The notes: generated from the letters alone by a model not told the origin. Counted from the first letter of the stretch, positions 23,358 to 36,907 are shown. The stretch is DNA of 64,000 nucleotides from Avena insularis (GCA_023614405.1 CM042690.1:525466293-525530292), one strand, 5' to 3'. Numbers and translations: made by a program.

Positions 23358-26300
23358 GATCCACTAGAGATCATTGGATGTGTGTTCTTCTCATAAACCA
23401 CACATGGATCCACCAGTGTGATTGCATGTCTACTCTTTTCATTAACCATAGTTAGAGTCATTGCATGTATGCTCTTTTCACAAACCACATATCACCAGTG
23501 TCATTGCATTTGTGTTCTTCTCATGAACCACACATGGATCCACCTAGTGTGCTTGCATGTCTGTTCTTTTCACAAACCACATATGGATCCACCAGTAGCA
23601 TTGCATGTCTGTTCTTTTCATGAACCACACCCAGTATCATTGCATGTCTATTCCTCTAAACAAACCACATGAGGATCCACCAGTGTCATTGCATGTCTGT
23701 TCTTTTCATGAACCACACATGGATCCACCAGTGTCATTGCATGTGTGTTCTTTTCATGAACCACAGCTAGAGTCATTGCATGTGTGTTCTTCTAAACAAA
23801 CCACACATGGATCCACCTAGTGTGATTGCATATCTATTCTTTTCACAAACCACACATGGATCCACCAGTGTCATTGCATGTGTGTTCTTTTCATGAACCA
23901 CAGCTAGAGTCATTGCATGTGTGTTCTTTCCACAAACCACACATGGATCCACCTAGTGTCATTGCATGTTTGTTCCTCTAAACAAAACACATAAGGATCC
24001 ACCAGTGTCATTGCATGTCTGTTCTTCTCATGAACCACAACCAGTGGCATTGCATGTTTGTTCTTCTCACAAACCACATAAGGATCCACCAGTGTCATTG
24101 GATGTGTGTTCTTCTCATGAACCACACATGGATCCACCCAGTGTCATTGCATGTCTGTTCTTTTAATGAACCACATCTAGAGTCATTGCATGTCTGTGGT
24201 TTCCACAAACACAATATGGATGCACCAGTGTCATTGCATGTCTGTTCTTTTCATGAACCACACCCAGTATCATTGCATATCTGTTCCTCTAAACAAACCA
24301 CATATGGATCCACCTAGTGGCATTGCATGTGTGTTCTTCTCATGAACCACACAAGGATCCACCCAGTGTGATTGCATGGCTGTTCTTTTCACAAACCACA
24401 TATGGATCCACCAGTGTCATTGCATGTCTGCTCTTTTCACAAACCACATATCACCAATGTCATTGCATGCGTGTTCTTCTCACAAACCACATAAGGATCC
24501 ACCAGTGTTACTGCATGTCTGTTCCTCTCATGAACCACACATGGATCCATAGCTAGAGTCATTGCATGTCTGTTCTTCTCACAAACCACATAAGGATTCA
24601 CCGGTGTCATTGGATGTGTGTTCTTCTCATGAACCACACATGGATCCACCAGTGTGATTGCATGTCTGCTCTTTTCATTAACCACAGTTAGAGTCGTTGC
24701 ATGTCTGTGCTTTTCACAAACCACATTTCCCCAGTGTTCATTGCATGTGTGTTCTTCTCATGAACCACACATGGATCCACCCAGTGTGATTGCATGTGTG
24801 TTCTTCTCACAAACCAAATATGGATCCACCAGTGTCATTGCATGTCTGATCTTTTCACAAACCACATATCACCAGAGTCATTGCATGTCTGTTCTTCTCA
24901 CAAAGCACATAAGGATCCAGCAGTGTCATTGGATGTGTGTTCTTTTCATGAACCACACAAAGTGTCATTGCATGTCTGTTCTTTTCACAAACCACATATG
25001 GATCCACCAGTGTCATTGCATGTCTGCTCTTTTCACAAACCACGTATCACCAGTGTCATTGTATGTGTGTTCTTTCCACAGACCACATAAGGATCCACCA
25101 GTGTCATTGGATGTGTGTTATTTTCATGAACCACACCTAGTGTCATTGCATGCATGTTCCTCTCATAGACCACACATGGATCCACCAGTGCCATTGCATG
25201 TGTGTTCTTCTCATGAACCACAGCTAGAGTCATTGCATGTGTGTTCTTCTCATGAACCACAGCTAGAGTCAGTGCATGTGTGTTCTTATCATGAACCACA
25301 TCTAGAGTCATTGCATGTCTGTTGTTCTCACAAACCATATAAGGGTCCAGCAGTGTCATTGGATGTGTGGTCTTTTCATGAATCACACCAGTGTCATTGG
25401 ATGTGTGTTCTTCTCACAAACCACACAAGGATCCACCAGTGTCATTGCATGTGTGTTCCTCTCATGAACCATACATGGATCCACCAAGTGTCATTGCATG
25501 TATGTTCTTCTCTAAAAACACACATGGATCCACCTAGTGTCATTGCATGTTTGTTCCTCTAAACAAAACACATAAGGATCCACCAGTGTCATTGCATGTC
25601 TGTTCTTCTCATGAACCACAACCAGTGGCATTGCATGTTTGTTCTTCTCACAAACCACATAAGGATCCACCAGTGTCATTGGATGTGTGTTCTTCTCATG
25701 AACCACACATGGATCCACCCAGTGTCATTGCATGTCTGTTCTTTTAATGAACCACATCTAGAGTCATTGCATGTCTGTGGCTTCCACAAACCACATATGG
25801 ATGCACCAGTGTCATTGCATGTCTGTTCTTTTCATGAACCACACCCAGTATCATTGCATATCTGTTCCTCTAAACAAACCACATATGGATCCACCTAGTG
25901 GCATTGCATGTGTGTTCTTCTCATGAACCACACAAGGATCCACCCAGTGTGATTGCATGGCTGTTCTTTTCACAAACCACATATGGATCCACCAGTGTCA
26001 TTGCATGTCTGCTCTTTTCACAAACCACATATCACCAATGTCATTGCATGCGTGTTCTTCTCACAAACCACATAAGGATCCACCAGTGTTACTGCATGTC
26101 TGTTCCTCTCATAAACCACACATGGATCCACAGCTAGAGTCATTGCATGTCTGTTCTTCTCACAAACCACATAAGGATTCACCGGTGTCATTGGATGTGT
26201 GTTCTTCTCATGAACCACACATGGATCCACCAGTGTGATTGCATGTCTGCTCTTTTCATTAACCACAGTTAGAGTCGTTGCATGTCTGTGCTTTTCACAA

Positions 26301-29300
26301 ACCACATTTCCCCAGTGTTCATTGCATGTGTGTTCTTCTCATGAACCACACATGGATCCACCCAGTGTGATTGCATGTGTGTTCTTCTCACAAACCAAAT
26401 ATGGATCCACCAGTGTCATTGCATGTCTGATCTTTTCACAAACCACATATCACCAGAGTCATTGCATGTCTGTTCTTCTCACAAAGCACATAAGGATCCA
26501 GCAGTGTCATTGGATGTGTGTTCTTTTCATGAACCACACAAAGTGTCATTGCATGTCTGTTCTTTTCACAAACCACATATGGATCCACCAGTGTCATTGC
26601 ATGTCTGCTCTTTTCACAAACCACGTATCACCAGTGTCATTGTATGTGTGTTCTTTCCACAGACCACATAAGGATCCACCAGTGTCATTGGATGTGTGTT
26701 ATTTTCATGAACCACACCTAGTGTCATTGCATGCATGTTCCTCTCATAGACCACACATGGATCCACCAGTGCCATTGCATGTGTGTTCTTCTCATGAACC
26801 ACAGCTAGAGTCATTGCATGTGTGTTCTTCTCATGAACCACAGCTAGAGTCAGTGCATGTGTGTTCTTATCATGAACCACATCTAGAGTCATTGCATGTC
26901 TGTTGTTCTCACAAACCATATAAGGGTCCAGCAGTGTCATTGGATGTGTGGTCTTTTCATGAATCACACCAGTGTCATTGGATGTGTGTTCTTCTCACAA
27001 ACCACACAAGGATCCACCAGTGTCATTGCATGTGTGTTCCTCTCATGAACCATACATGGATCCACCAAGTGTCATTGCATGTATGTTCTTCTCACAAAAC
27101 ACACATGGATCCACCAGTGTCATTGCATGTCTGTTCTTTTCATGAACCACACCCAGTGTCATTGCATGTCTGTTCCTCTCATAAACCACACATGGATCTA
27201 CCAGTGTCATTGGATGTGTGTTCTTATCGTGAACCACACCCAGTGCCATTGCATGTTTGTTCCTCTCACAGACCACACATGGATCCACTAGTGTCATTGC
27301 ATGTGTGTTCTTCTCATGAACCACACCTAGTGTCATTGCATGTGTGTTCCTTTCACAAACTACACATGGATCCACCAGTGTCATTGGATGTGTTTTCCTC
27401 TCATGAACTACATCTAGAGTCATTGCATGTGTGTTCTTATCACAAACCACATAAGGATACACCAGTGTCATTGCATGTGTGTTCTTCTCATGAACCACAG
27501 CTAGAGTCATTGCATGTCTGTTCTTCTCACAAACCACATAAGGATCCACCAGTGTCATTGGATGTGTGTTCTTCTCATGAACCACACATGGATCCACCAG
27601 TGTGATTGCATGTCTGCTCTTTTCATTAACCACAGTTAGTCATTGCATGTCTGTGCTTTTCACAAACCACATATCACCAGTGTCATTGGATGCGTGTTCT
27701 TCTCATGAACCACACATGGAACCACCCAGTGTGATTGCATGTGTGTTCTTCTCACAAACCACATACGGATCCACCAGTGTCATTGCATGTCTTCTGTTTT
27801 CACAAACCACATATCACTAGAGTCATTGCATGTCTGTTCTTCTCACAAACCACATATGGATCCACCAGTGTCATTGCATATCTGCTCTTTTCACAAACCA
27901 CATATCACAGTGTCATTGTATGTATGTTCTTTCCACAGACCACATAAGGATCCACCAGTGTCATTGGATGTCTGTTCCTCTCATAAACCACATAAGGATC
28001 CACTAGTGTCATTACATGTGTGTTCTTTTCATGAACCACACCTAGTGTCATTGCATGCATGTTCCTGTCACAGACCACATATGGATCCACCAGTGCCATT
28101 GTATGTGTGTCCTTCTCATGAACCACAGCTATGGTCATGGCATGTGTGTTCTTCTCATGAACCACTCTAGAGTCATTGCATGTCTTTTCTTCTCACAAAC
28201 CACATAAGGATCCAGCAGTGTCATTGGATGTGTGTTCTTCTCACAAACCACACAAGGATCCACCAGTGTCATTGCATGTGTGTTCCTCTCATCAACCACA
28301 CATGTATCCACCAAGTGTCATTGCATGTCTGTTCTTCTCACAAACCACACATGGATCCACCAGTGTCATTGCATGTTTGTTCTTTTCATGAACCACACCC
28401 AGCGTCATTGCATGTCTGTTCCTCTCATAAACCACACATGGATCCACCATTGTCATTGGATGTGTGTTCTTCTCATGAACCACACCTAGTGCCATTGCAT
28501 GTTTGTTCCTCTCACAGAGCACACATGGATCCACCAGTGTCATTGCATGTGTGTTCTTCTCATGAACCACACCTAGTGTCACTGCATGTGTGCTCCTTTC
28601 ACAAACTACACATGGATCCACCAGTGTCATTGGATGTGTTTTCCTCTCATGAACCACATCTAGAGTCATTGCATGTGTGTTCTTCTCACAAACTACATAA
28701 GGATACACTAGTGTCATTGCATGTGTGTTCTTCTCATGAACCACAACTAGAGTCATTGCATGTGTGTTCTTCTCATGCACCACATCTAGAGTCATTGCAT
28801 GTCTTTTCTTCTCACAAACCACATAAGGATCCAGCAGTGTCATTGGATGTGTGTTCTTTTCATGAACCACACCCAGTGTCATTGGATGTGTGCTCTTCTC
28901 ACAAACCACACATGGATCCACCAGTGTCATTGCGTGTGTGTTCCTCTCATGAACCACACATGGATCCACCAAGTGTCATTGCATGTCTGTTCTTCTCACA
29001 AACCACACATGGATCCACCAGTGTCATTGCATGTCTGTTCTTTTCATGAACAACACCCAGTGTCATTGCATGTCTGTTCCTCTCATAAACCACACATGGA
29101 TCCACCAGTGTCATTGGATGTGTGTTCTTCTCATGAACCACACCCAGTGCCATTGCATGTTTGTTCCTCTCACAGACCACACATGAATCCACCAGTGTCA
29201 TTGCATGTGTGTTCTTCTCATGAACCATACCCAGTGTCATTGCATGTGTGTTCCTTTCACAAACTACACATGGATCCACCAGTGTCATTGGATGTGTGTT

Positions 29301-32300
29301 CTTCTCATGAAGCACGCATGGATCCACTAGTGTGATTGCATGTCTTCTCTTTTCATTAACCATAGTTAGATTCGTTGCATGTCTGTGCTTTTCACAAACC
29401 ACATATCACCAGTGTCATTGCATATGTGTTCTTCTCAAGAACCACATATGGATCCACCTAGTGTGATTGCATGTGTGTTCTTCTCACAAACCACATATGG
29501 ATCCACCAGTGTCATTGCATGTCTACTCTTTTCACAAACCACATATCACCAAAGTCATTGCATGTCTAATCTTCTCACAAACCACATAAGAATCCAGTAG
29601 TGTCATTGGATTTGTGTTCTTTTCAAGAACCACACCCACTGTCATTGCATGTCTTTGTTTTCACAAACCACATATGGATCCACCAGTGTCATTGCGAGTC
29701 TGCTCTTTTCACAAACCACATATCACAGTGTCATTGTATGTGTGTTCTTTCCACATACCACATAAGGATCCACCAGTGTCATTGGATGTATGTTCCTCTC
29801 ATAAACCACATAAGGATCCACCGGTCTCATTGGATGTGTGTTCTTTTCATGAACCACACCTAGTGTCATTGCATGCCTGTTCCTCTCACAGACCACACAT
29901 GGATCCACCATTGCCATTGCATGTGTGTTCTTCTCATGAACCACAGCTAGAGTCATTGCATGTGTGTTCTTCTCTTGAACCACATCTAGATTCATTGCAT
30001 GTCTGTTCTTCTCACAAACCACATAAGGATCCAACAGTGTCATTGGATGTGTGTTCTTTTCATGAACCACACCCAGTGTCATTGGATGTGTGTTCTTCTC
30101 ACAAATCACACATGGATCCACTAGTGTCATTGCATGTGTGTTCCTCTCAGGAACCACACATGGATCCACCAAGTGTCATTGCATGTCTGTTCTTCTCACA
30201 AACCACACATGGATCCACCAGTGTCATTGCATGTCTATTCTTTTCATGAACCACACCCAATGTCATTGCATGTATGTTCCTCTCATAAACCACACAAGGA
30301 TCCACCAGTGTCATTGGATGTGTGTTATTCTCATGAACCACACCCAGTGCCATTGCATGTGTGTTCCTCTCACAGAGCACACATGGATCCACCAGTGTCA
30401 TTGCATGTGTGTTCTTCTCGTGAACCACATCCAGTGTCATTGCATGTGTGTTCCTTTCACAAACTACACATGGATCCACCAGTGTCATCGGATGTGTGTT
30501 CCTCTCATGAACCACATCTAGAGTCATTACTTGTTTGTTCTTCTCACAAACCACATAAGGATACACCAGTGTCATTGCATGTGTTTTGTTCTCATGAACC
30601 ATAGCTATAGTCATTGCATGTCTGTTCTTCTCAGAAACCACATAAGGATCCACCGGTGTCATTGGATGTCTGTTCTTCTCATGAACCACACATGGATCCA
30701 CCAGTGTGATTGCATGTCTGCTCTTTTCATTAACCACAATCAGAGTCGTTGCATGTCTATGCTTTTCACAAACCACATATCACAAGTGTCATTGCATGTG
30801 TGTTCTTCTCATTAACCACTCATGGATCCACCTAATGTGATTGCATGTGTGTTCTTCTCACAAACCACATATGGATCCACTAGTGTCATTGCATGTCTGG
30901 TCTTTTCACAAACCACATATCACCAGAGTCATTGCATGTCTGTTCTTCTCACAAACCACATAAGGATCCAGCAGTGTCATTGGATTTGTGTTCTTTTCAT
31001 GAACCACACCTAGTGTCATTGCATGTCTATTCTTCTCACAAACCACATAAGGATCCACCGGTGTCATTGCATGTTTGCTCTTTTCACAAACCACATATCA
31101 CCAGTGTCATTGTATGTGTGTTCTTTCCACAGACCACATAAGGATCCACCAGTGTCATTGGATGTCTGTTCCTCTCATAAACCACATAAGGATCCACCAG
31201 TGTCATTGGATGTCTGTTCCTCTCATAAACCACATAAGGATCCACCAGTGTCATTGGATGTATGTTCTTTTCATGAACCACACCTAGTGTCATTGCATGC
31301 ATGTTCCTCTCACAGACCACACATGGATCCACCAGTGCCATTGCATGTGTGTTCTTCTCATGAACCACAGCTAGAGTCATTACATGTGTGTTCTTCTCAT
31401 GAACCAGATCTAGAGTCATTGCATGTCTATTCTTCTCACAAACCACATAAGGATCCAGTAGTGTCATTGGATGTGTGTTCTTTTCATGAACCACACCCAC
31501 TGTCATTGGATGTGTGTTCTTCTCACAAACCACACATGGATCCACCAGTGTCATTACATGTGTGTTCCTCTCATGAACCACACATGGATCCATCAAGTGT
31601 CATTGCATGTATGTTCTTCTCACAAACCACACATGGATCCACCAGTGTCATTGCATGTCTGTTCTTTTCATGAACCACAGCCAGTGGCATTGCATGTCTG
31701 TTCCTCTCATAAACCAGACATGGATCCACCAGTGTCATTGGATGTGTGTTCTTTTCATGAACCACACCCAGTGCCATTGCATATTTGTTTGTCTCACAGA
31801 CCACACATGGATCCACCAGTGTCATTGCATGTGTGTTCTTCTCATGAACCACACCCAGTGTCATTGCATGTGTGTTCCTTTCACAAACTACACATGGATC
31901 CACAAGTGTCATTGGATGTGTGTTCCTCTCATGAACCACATCTAGAGTCATTGCATGTGTGTTCTTCTCACAAACCACATAAGGATACACCAGTGTCATT
32001 GCATGTGTGTTCTTCTCATGAACCACACCTAGAGTCATTGCATGTCTATTCTTCTCACAAACCACATAAGGATCCACCGGTGTCATTGGATGTGTGTTCT
32101 TCTCATGAACTACACATGGATCCACCAGTGTGATTGCATGTATGCTCTTTTCATTAACCATGGTTAGAATCGTTGCATGTCTGTGCTTTTCACAAACCAC
32201 ATATCACCAGTGTCATTGCATGTGTGTTCTTCTCATGCACCACACATGAATCGACCCAGTGTGATTGCATGTGTGTTCTTCTCACAAACAACATATGGAT

Positions 32301-33678
32301 CCACCAGTGTCATTGCGTGTGTGCTCTTTTCACAAACCACATATCACCAGAGTTATTGCATGTCTGTTCTTCTCACAAACCACATAAGGATCCAGTAGTG
32401 TCATTGGATGTGTGTTCTTTTCATGAACAACACCCAGTGTCATTGCATGTCTGTTCTTTTCAGAAACAACATATGCATCCACCAGTGTCATTGCATGTCT
32501 TCTCTTTACGCAAACCACATATCACCAGTATCATTGTATGTGTGTTCTTTCCATTGACCACATAAGGATCCACCAGTGTCATTGGATGTCTATTCCTCTC
32601 ATAAACCACATAAGGATCCACTAGTGTCATTGGATGTGTGTTCTTTTCATGAACCACACCTAGTGTCATTGCATGCATGTTCCTCTCACAGACCACACAT
32701 GGATCCACCAGTGCCATTGCATGTGTGTTCTTCTCATGAACCAAAGCTATAGTCATTGCATGTGTGTTCTTCTCATGAACCACATCTAGAGTCATTGCAT
32801 GTCTGTTCTTCTCACAAACCACATAAGGATCCAGCAGTGTCATTGGATGTGTGTTCTTTTCATGAACCACACCCAGTGTCATTGGATGTGTGTTCTTATC
32901 ACAAACCACACATGGATCCACCAATGTCATTGCATGTGTGTTCCTCTCATGAACCACACATGGATCCACCAAGTGTCATTGCATGTCTGTTGTTCTCACA
33001 AACCACACATGGATCCACCAGTGTCATTGCATGTCTGTTCTTTTCATGAACCACAACCAGTGTCATTGCATGTCTGTTCCTCTCATAAACCAGACATGGA
33101 TCCACCAGTGTCATTGGATGTGTGTTCTTTTCATGAACCACACTCAGTGCCATTGCATGTTTGTTCATCTCACAGACCACACATGGATCCACCAGTGTCA
33201 TTGCATGTGTGTTCTTCTCATGAACCACACCCAGTGTCATTGCATGTGTGTTCCTTTCACAAACTACACATGGATCCACCAGTGTCATTAGATGTGTGTT
33301 CCTCTCATGAACCACATCTAGAGTCATTGCATGTGTGTTCTTCTCATGAACCACAACTAGAGTCATTGCATGTCTGTTCTTCTCACAAACCACATAAGGA
33401 TCCACCGGTGTCATTGGATGTGTGTTCTTCCCATGAACCACACATGGATCCACCAGTGTGATTGCATGTATGCTCTTTTCATTAACCACAGTTAGAGTCG
33501 TTGCATGTCTATGCTTTTCACAAACCACATATCACCAATGTCATTGCATGTGTGTTCTTCTCATGAACCACACATGGATCCACCTAGTGTGATTGCATGT
33601 GTGTTCTTCTCACAAACCACATATCGATCCACCAGTGTCATTGCATGTCTGCTCTTTTTACAAACCACATATGGATCC
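23358..33678 (+). repeat. inner tandem array, diverged branch of the 48-bp family (48- and 39-bp units)
   Basis: About 10.3 kb in the same orientation as the outer array but of a distinct subfamily. Typical differences are CCAGTGTCATTG for CCAATGTCATTG, CTGTTCTTCTC for GTGTTCTTTCC, and ATAAGGATCC beside ATATGGATCC. Many units are 39 bp because they lack ATGGATCCA (joined as CCACACCCAGTGTC or CCACAGCTAGAGTC). Both lengths are multiples of three, so ORFs run to 456 codons by chance. A landmark unit with TTTTCATTAACCA recurs at 23437, 24673, 26254, 27621, 29351, 30725, 32149 and 33477, giving a longer-order period of 1.24-1.73 kb. The array starts and ends at a GATCC, in the same phase. Confidence 0.95.
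23940..27100 (+). repeat. 1581-bp tandem segmental duplication in the inner array
   Basis: The block of about 23940-25520 repeats at about 25521-27100 with an offset of 1581 bp and only scattered differences (for example TTTCCACAAACACAATATGG against CTTCCACAAACCACATATGG near 24200 and 25781). The central junction at about 25512 carries the odd TTCTCTAAAAACACACATGG. Such high identity indicates a recent unequal exchange. Confidence 0.85.
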
Positions 33679-33864
33679 TAATTAACCTTAGGAGATCCCT
33701 AACCTTAGCCCGCCAATGGGTGGCTGTTAAACCGAGTCTTCTAGAAGGCACGCCCTAACACAGTTGTTCTTCTTGACGATTGTTACATACCGTTCGATCG
33801 GGGCGCTTGGATGATTGGGATGGTCTTCGTGAGAGCGCATATGATGTGTTAGGCCAACCAGACG

Positions 33865-34491
33865 ATGTATGACTCCGACTATCACGGTTTAGCGGATGAA
33901 GACAGTCCTCTACTATGTAAACATGGATATGTGCCCGCTAAATTTGTAGCGTTCGAAGGACGAAACGCAGGCCGGAAGTTTCTACAATGTCAAGGACATC
34001 GTGCAATGATGCAAGGCAGAAGTTGTGGTGTTGTCAAATGGGTAGATCTAGAGTGGCCCAAATCGATGCAGAAAACGCTAGACAAACTACGGGAAATGAC
34101 TGTTCAGTTGAAAGAATCCGTATTCCGCTCACTTCTTGACAGTGTTGAGATGAAGCTATGGGAACCAGTTGACACGACCAAGCCTAAGCGAGATCTCTGG
34201 TGGGTGCAAGACAAGGTTAGAAAAGTAGAGAAGGAGAGGGACGCGGCGTTGGCCCTAAAGGCTAAAGCAGAGCAAGAACTGACTCAAGTAAGGAATGATC
34301 TTCACCAGGCCAAAGTCCTGTAGTTCACAACTACGAGTATTGACAAGTGCATGAGGAAAAATGCTGAGAAATAATTGAAGTTGTGCAAGGAAGATGCTAA
34401 AAGGAAGGAGCAGACGATTAGATCCTTTCTCTCGCAGGAAGATGCGCATCGGGTTAAGATTAGGAAGATCAAGGAGATGTGTGATAACTAG
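33865..34491 (+). pseudogene. GRF-type zinc-finger coiled-coil protein, pseudogene
   Basis: An ATG at 33865 opens 152 codons. Residues 18-61 fit a GRF-type zinc finger: C18 and H20 (CKHG), G36-R37-x-F39 (GRKF), C42 and C54, then W59 (VVKWVD). A charged helical region predicted as coiled coil follows at about residues 110-150 (KVRKVEKERDAALALKAKAE). TAG at 34321 stops the frame. The same frame continues, with a further TAA near 34372, to TAG at 34489, so the ancestral protein was about 208 residues. GRF fingers bind nucleic acids in better-known proteins; the role here is unknown. It may be a host gene fragment carried by the element. Confidence 0.65.
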
Positions 34492-34809
34492 TTCTATTTA
34501 GCTTAAGCTCCGTGCCTTTTAAAGTTGTAATAGTTGTACTTGTTGACCTAGCGGTCTGAACTATTGGCCCCGGAGTCCTGGGAGGAAAAAAATGGGTCGC
34601 CCGTTAATCTGTCTTAACCCAACATTACTTCTTTTGTCTGACCAATGCCCCTTGGATATTACGCTCGTCGCTTCGTTGTCCTCGTGTACAAATAGGAGGT
34701 GCCACAGTGCATCGCTTCGTCGTTCATCCCCTCGTCCTCTCCAATCTCCACCGCGCCATTGCTTCGTCGTCCATCCCCTCGCTCCCTCCCCAATCTCCAC
34801 CGCGCCGCC

Positions 34810-35316
34810 ATGGAGATGCCCTCGCTGAACTTCTACGAGGCGGTGATGTTCGTGCACTTCGACATCCTCGCTCTGCTGGCCATGACGGTGCCCCACGGAT
34901 GGTGCATCAGCTATACGGGGGTGCCGGTGGATCCGCTCCTCGTCCCCGGGGGAGCCGTGATGGAGAGCGAAATCGTGGCGCGCCGCCGCCAGATGCCCGC
35001 GTGGAAGAGGGCGCTACCCCGGTACGCGGCGGCCAGCCCATACTAGCCGGCGCTGTTCAAGAAAGAGCGGAAGGCCAAGATTGGCAACCACATCGTTTAC
35101 GGGCGCATGGTGCACCGGGATCTCCGCAACTGAGAAGGGCGAGAGAGGTTCTGGTCCATCCCTGGACGGACCAAGTACACCGTCATCGCCTACACTCGCC
35201 TTGAAGAGGTGCTCCGTCTCGCGAACAATGCGGAAATCATGGAGGTTCCGTCCGATGACGACGAGGAAGCCGGCAGCTCGGAGGACAGCGACAGCGGAAG
35301 TGAAATTGTTGACTAG
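34810..35316 (+). pseudogene. unrecognised protein gene with two in-frame stops
   Basis: ATG at 34810 sits in a strong plant start context (GCGCCGCCATGGAG). The frame begins MEMPSLNFYEAVMFVHFDIL and is interrupted by TAG at 35044 and TGA near 35131, but otherwise stays open to TAG at 35314. It ends in an acidic tail (DDDEEAGSSEDSDSGSEIVD). A hydrophobic stretch lies near residues 11-30. Without the stops the product would be about 168 residues. The upstream 110 bp hold a repeated pyrimidine-rich leader (CCAATCTCCACCGCGCC twice). I do not recognise the family. Confidence 0.6.
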
Positions 35317-35500
35317 TGGTTGAATTAATGTAGGATGTGAAATCGCACCTTTGTTTAGAAGAATTTGTGGTTGAATTAATGAAATGCCTCGATTTAGATC
35401 TCTGTCTCGATTAATTTGTGGAAGAATTTGTGATTTAGATCAATTTCTGCCTCGATTTAGATCTCTGTCCTGGATTGGGAACGTGACCATGGACCAAAGA

Positions 35501-35517
35501 CCCCCTTTCTACTAGTG
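35501..35517 (-). repeat. CACTA-type terminal inverted repeat motif (one end only)
   Basis: CCCCCTTTCTACTAGTG is the inverse of CACTAGTAGAAAGGGGG, the usual end of many grass CACTA-superfamily transposons. It would be the right end of an element lying to the left. The matching left end was not found in the window, so this is a solo or truncated end. Confidence 0.45.
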
Positions 35518-36087
35518 TATTCTGACATTGGTGGTTTGTTTAAACATAATCTACGTGGATTGTGCCGCATGCAAATGGCACAACCACAATTTATAAAGTG
35601 GAAGCACGTACACCCGGTTACTAGAGATCCGGGAGCTTCGCCAGATGCAGGGTATGAAGGAGCAGAGAGGCGGTGAGATAGATGGGCTCAAGATTAGGCC
35701 AGAAAGTGGTACCGATTTCCTCCTCATCTGGGCATTATCGGTTGCCATTGTTGTTTATGTTGCCACGTCGTTGTGCAGCATCTGAAATAAGTTGCTGCTT
35801 TGTGCAGTGTGGCAGCCTAAATAATTTATTTCTATGCCACTTACATTCCATCGAATTTGGAGACCTCCCACCCCTCAGCAATCGTGGAACCGTTTCTGCA
35901 TGTTTTGAGATAGCAGTGGCGCAATCACAGTTTCGGACTCAACTACTAACTCGAGCGTTTCCAAACCCTAAGTCGCGGTACATTTTACTTAGAGAACGTG
36001 GCTAGATTATTTCGCCCAGCAAAGTACCACACACAGAGCTCCAGAATTTAACCGAATTACATATATATGTTCAAGCTCAACACATTA
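35518..36087. other. non-repetitive segment, no recognised gene; one hairpin
   Basis: A near-perfect inverted repeat at 35556-35586 (GTGGATTGTGCC, ten-base loop, GGCACAACCAC) could form an 11-bp stem with one bulge. A 107-codon open frame at 35682-36005 resembles nothing I know and is not supported as a gene. Confidence 0.4.
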
Positions 36088-36907
36088 CTATGCATCTTCA
36101 TTGCCAGTAGCCTTCTTCCGCAGCCTGGGTACCAAGCATTCATTTCCTGCCTTCTTCCTCTTCTCCGGTGCCAATTTTCTTAGCTTCATGTACTCTGCAT
36201 CGCCGGGATAATGGGCACCAGAATCGTGCCCAGCATCATCTTTCCACTCGTTTTTAATTTCTTCAGGCAACAAAATGACTGATCCGCCAGTCATGTTTCT
36301 AACCTTGCAGTGCTTCGTGTCAAAGAAACAGGACTGTTGCATAACTGCCCAATATCTACAGAGTAAATAAAACAAAAATTACAATTCAACACAAACATGC
36401 GAACCCCAAGATACTTTTGCTTACCAGCAGCTTCCACATCCAGTACATCACAATTCAGCTCAAACATGCAATCCGAAGCATACCTTTTCATCAACCCAAT
36501 TAGCTAACTATCACACGTTAGAGGAACCATGATGCCACGTTCATCCATGAAGCTGAACTTTGCAGTCTGCTTCAGCCATAATTCATCATGATTATGCAAA
36601 GCAACAACCATACCAGATATAGTGCAGATCTGCGCAGTCGCTTCTTCCATCGTGATACAATGGTGTCCATACCACTTTCCCTTAGAGTCGTACCTGAAGA
36701 GGACTACCGTAACCAGGTAAGGGGGGTCCACGGAGATCCCAATTGACAGAAAACTATGGACAAAATATGTTTGTCAGCGTTGGGCTAACAAACAATTTTA
36801 GGTTCAGTAGCCAGCTAGCAGTTATAATTAGTGTGAATAGCAACGAGAAGGGTAGCTCACCCGCTTATAGCCAGAACTTCTTATTTCTTGGTAGTAGGAT
36901 CTGCCAT
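36088..36907 (-). pseudogene. minus-strand three-exon gene fragment, broken
   Basis: A spliced reading is visible on the minus strand. Exon 1 starts at the ATG at 36907 (MADPTTKK then TAA), with a donor GTGAGC at 36860. The intron spans 36860-36754. Exon 2 (36753-36425) gives GISVDPPYLVTVVLFRYDSK, later MVVALHNHDELWLKQTAKFS, with a TAG near 36504. An 80-bp intron follows at 36424-36345 (GTAAGC to GGGCAG). Exon 3 begins VMQQSCFFDTKHCKV and ends in a basic tail (LRKKATGNEDA) at 36088. Frames agree across the second intron. The two stops show it is dead. I do not recognise the family; it may be host-derived cargo. Confidence 0.55.

Noticed and set aside
26235..27605. 456-codon ORF in the inner array
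   Set aside because: Its length follows from 48- and 39-bp units both being divisible by three; the first copy of the same duplicated block stops earlier by chance.
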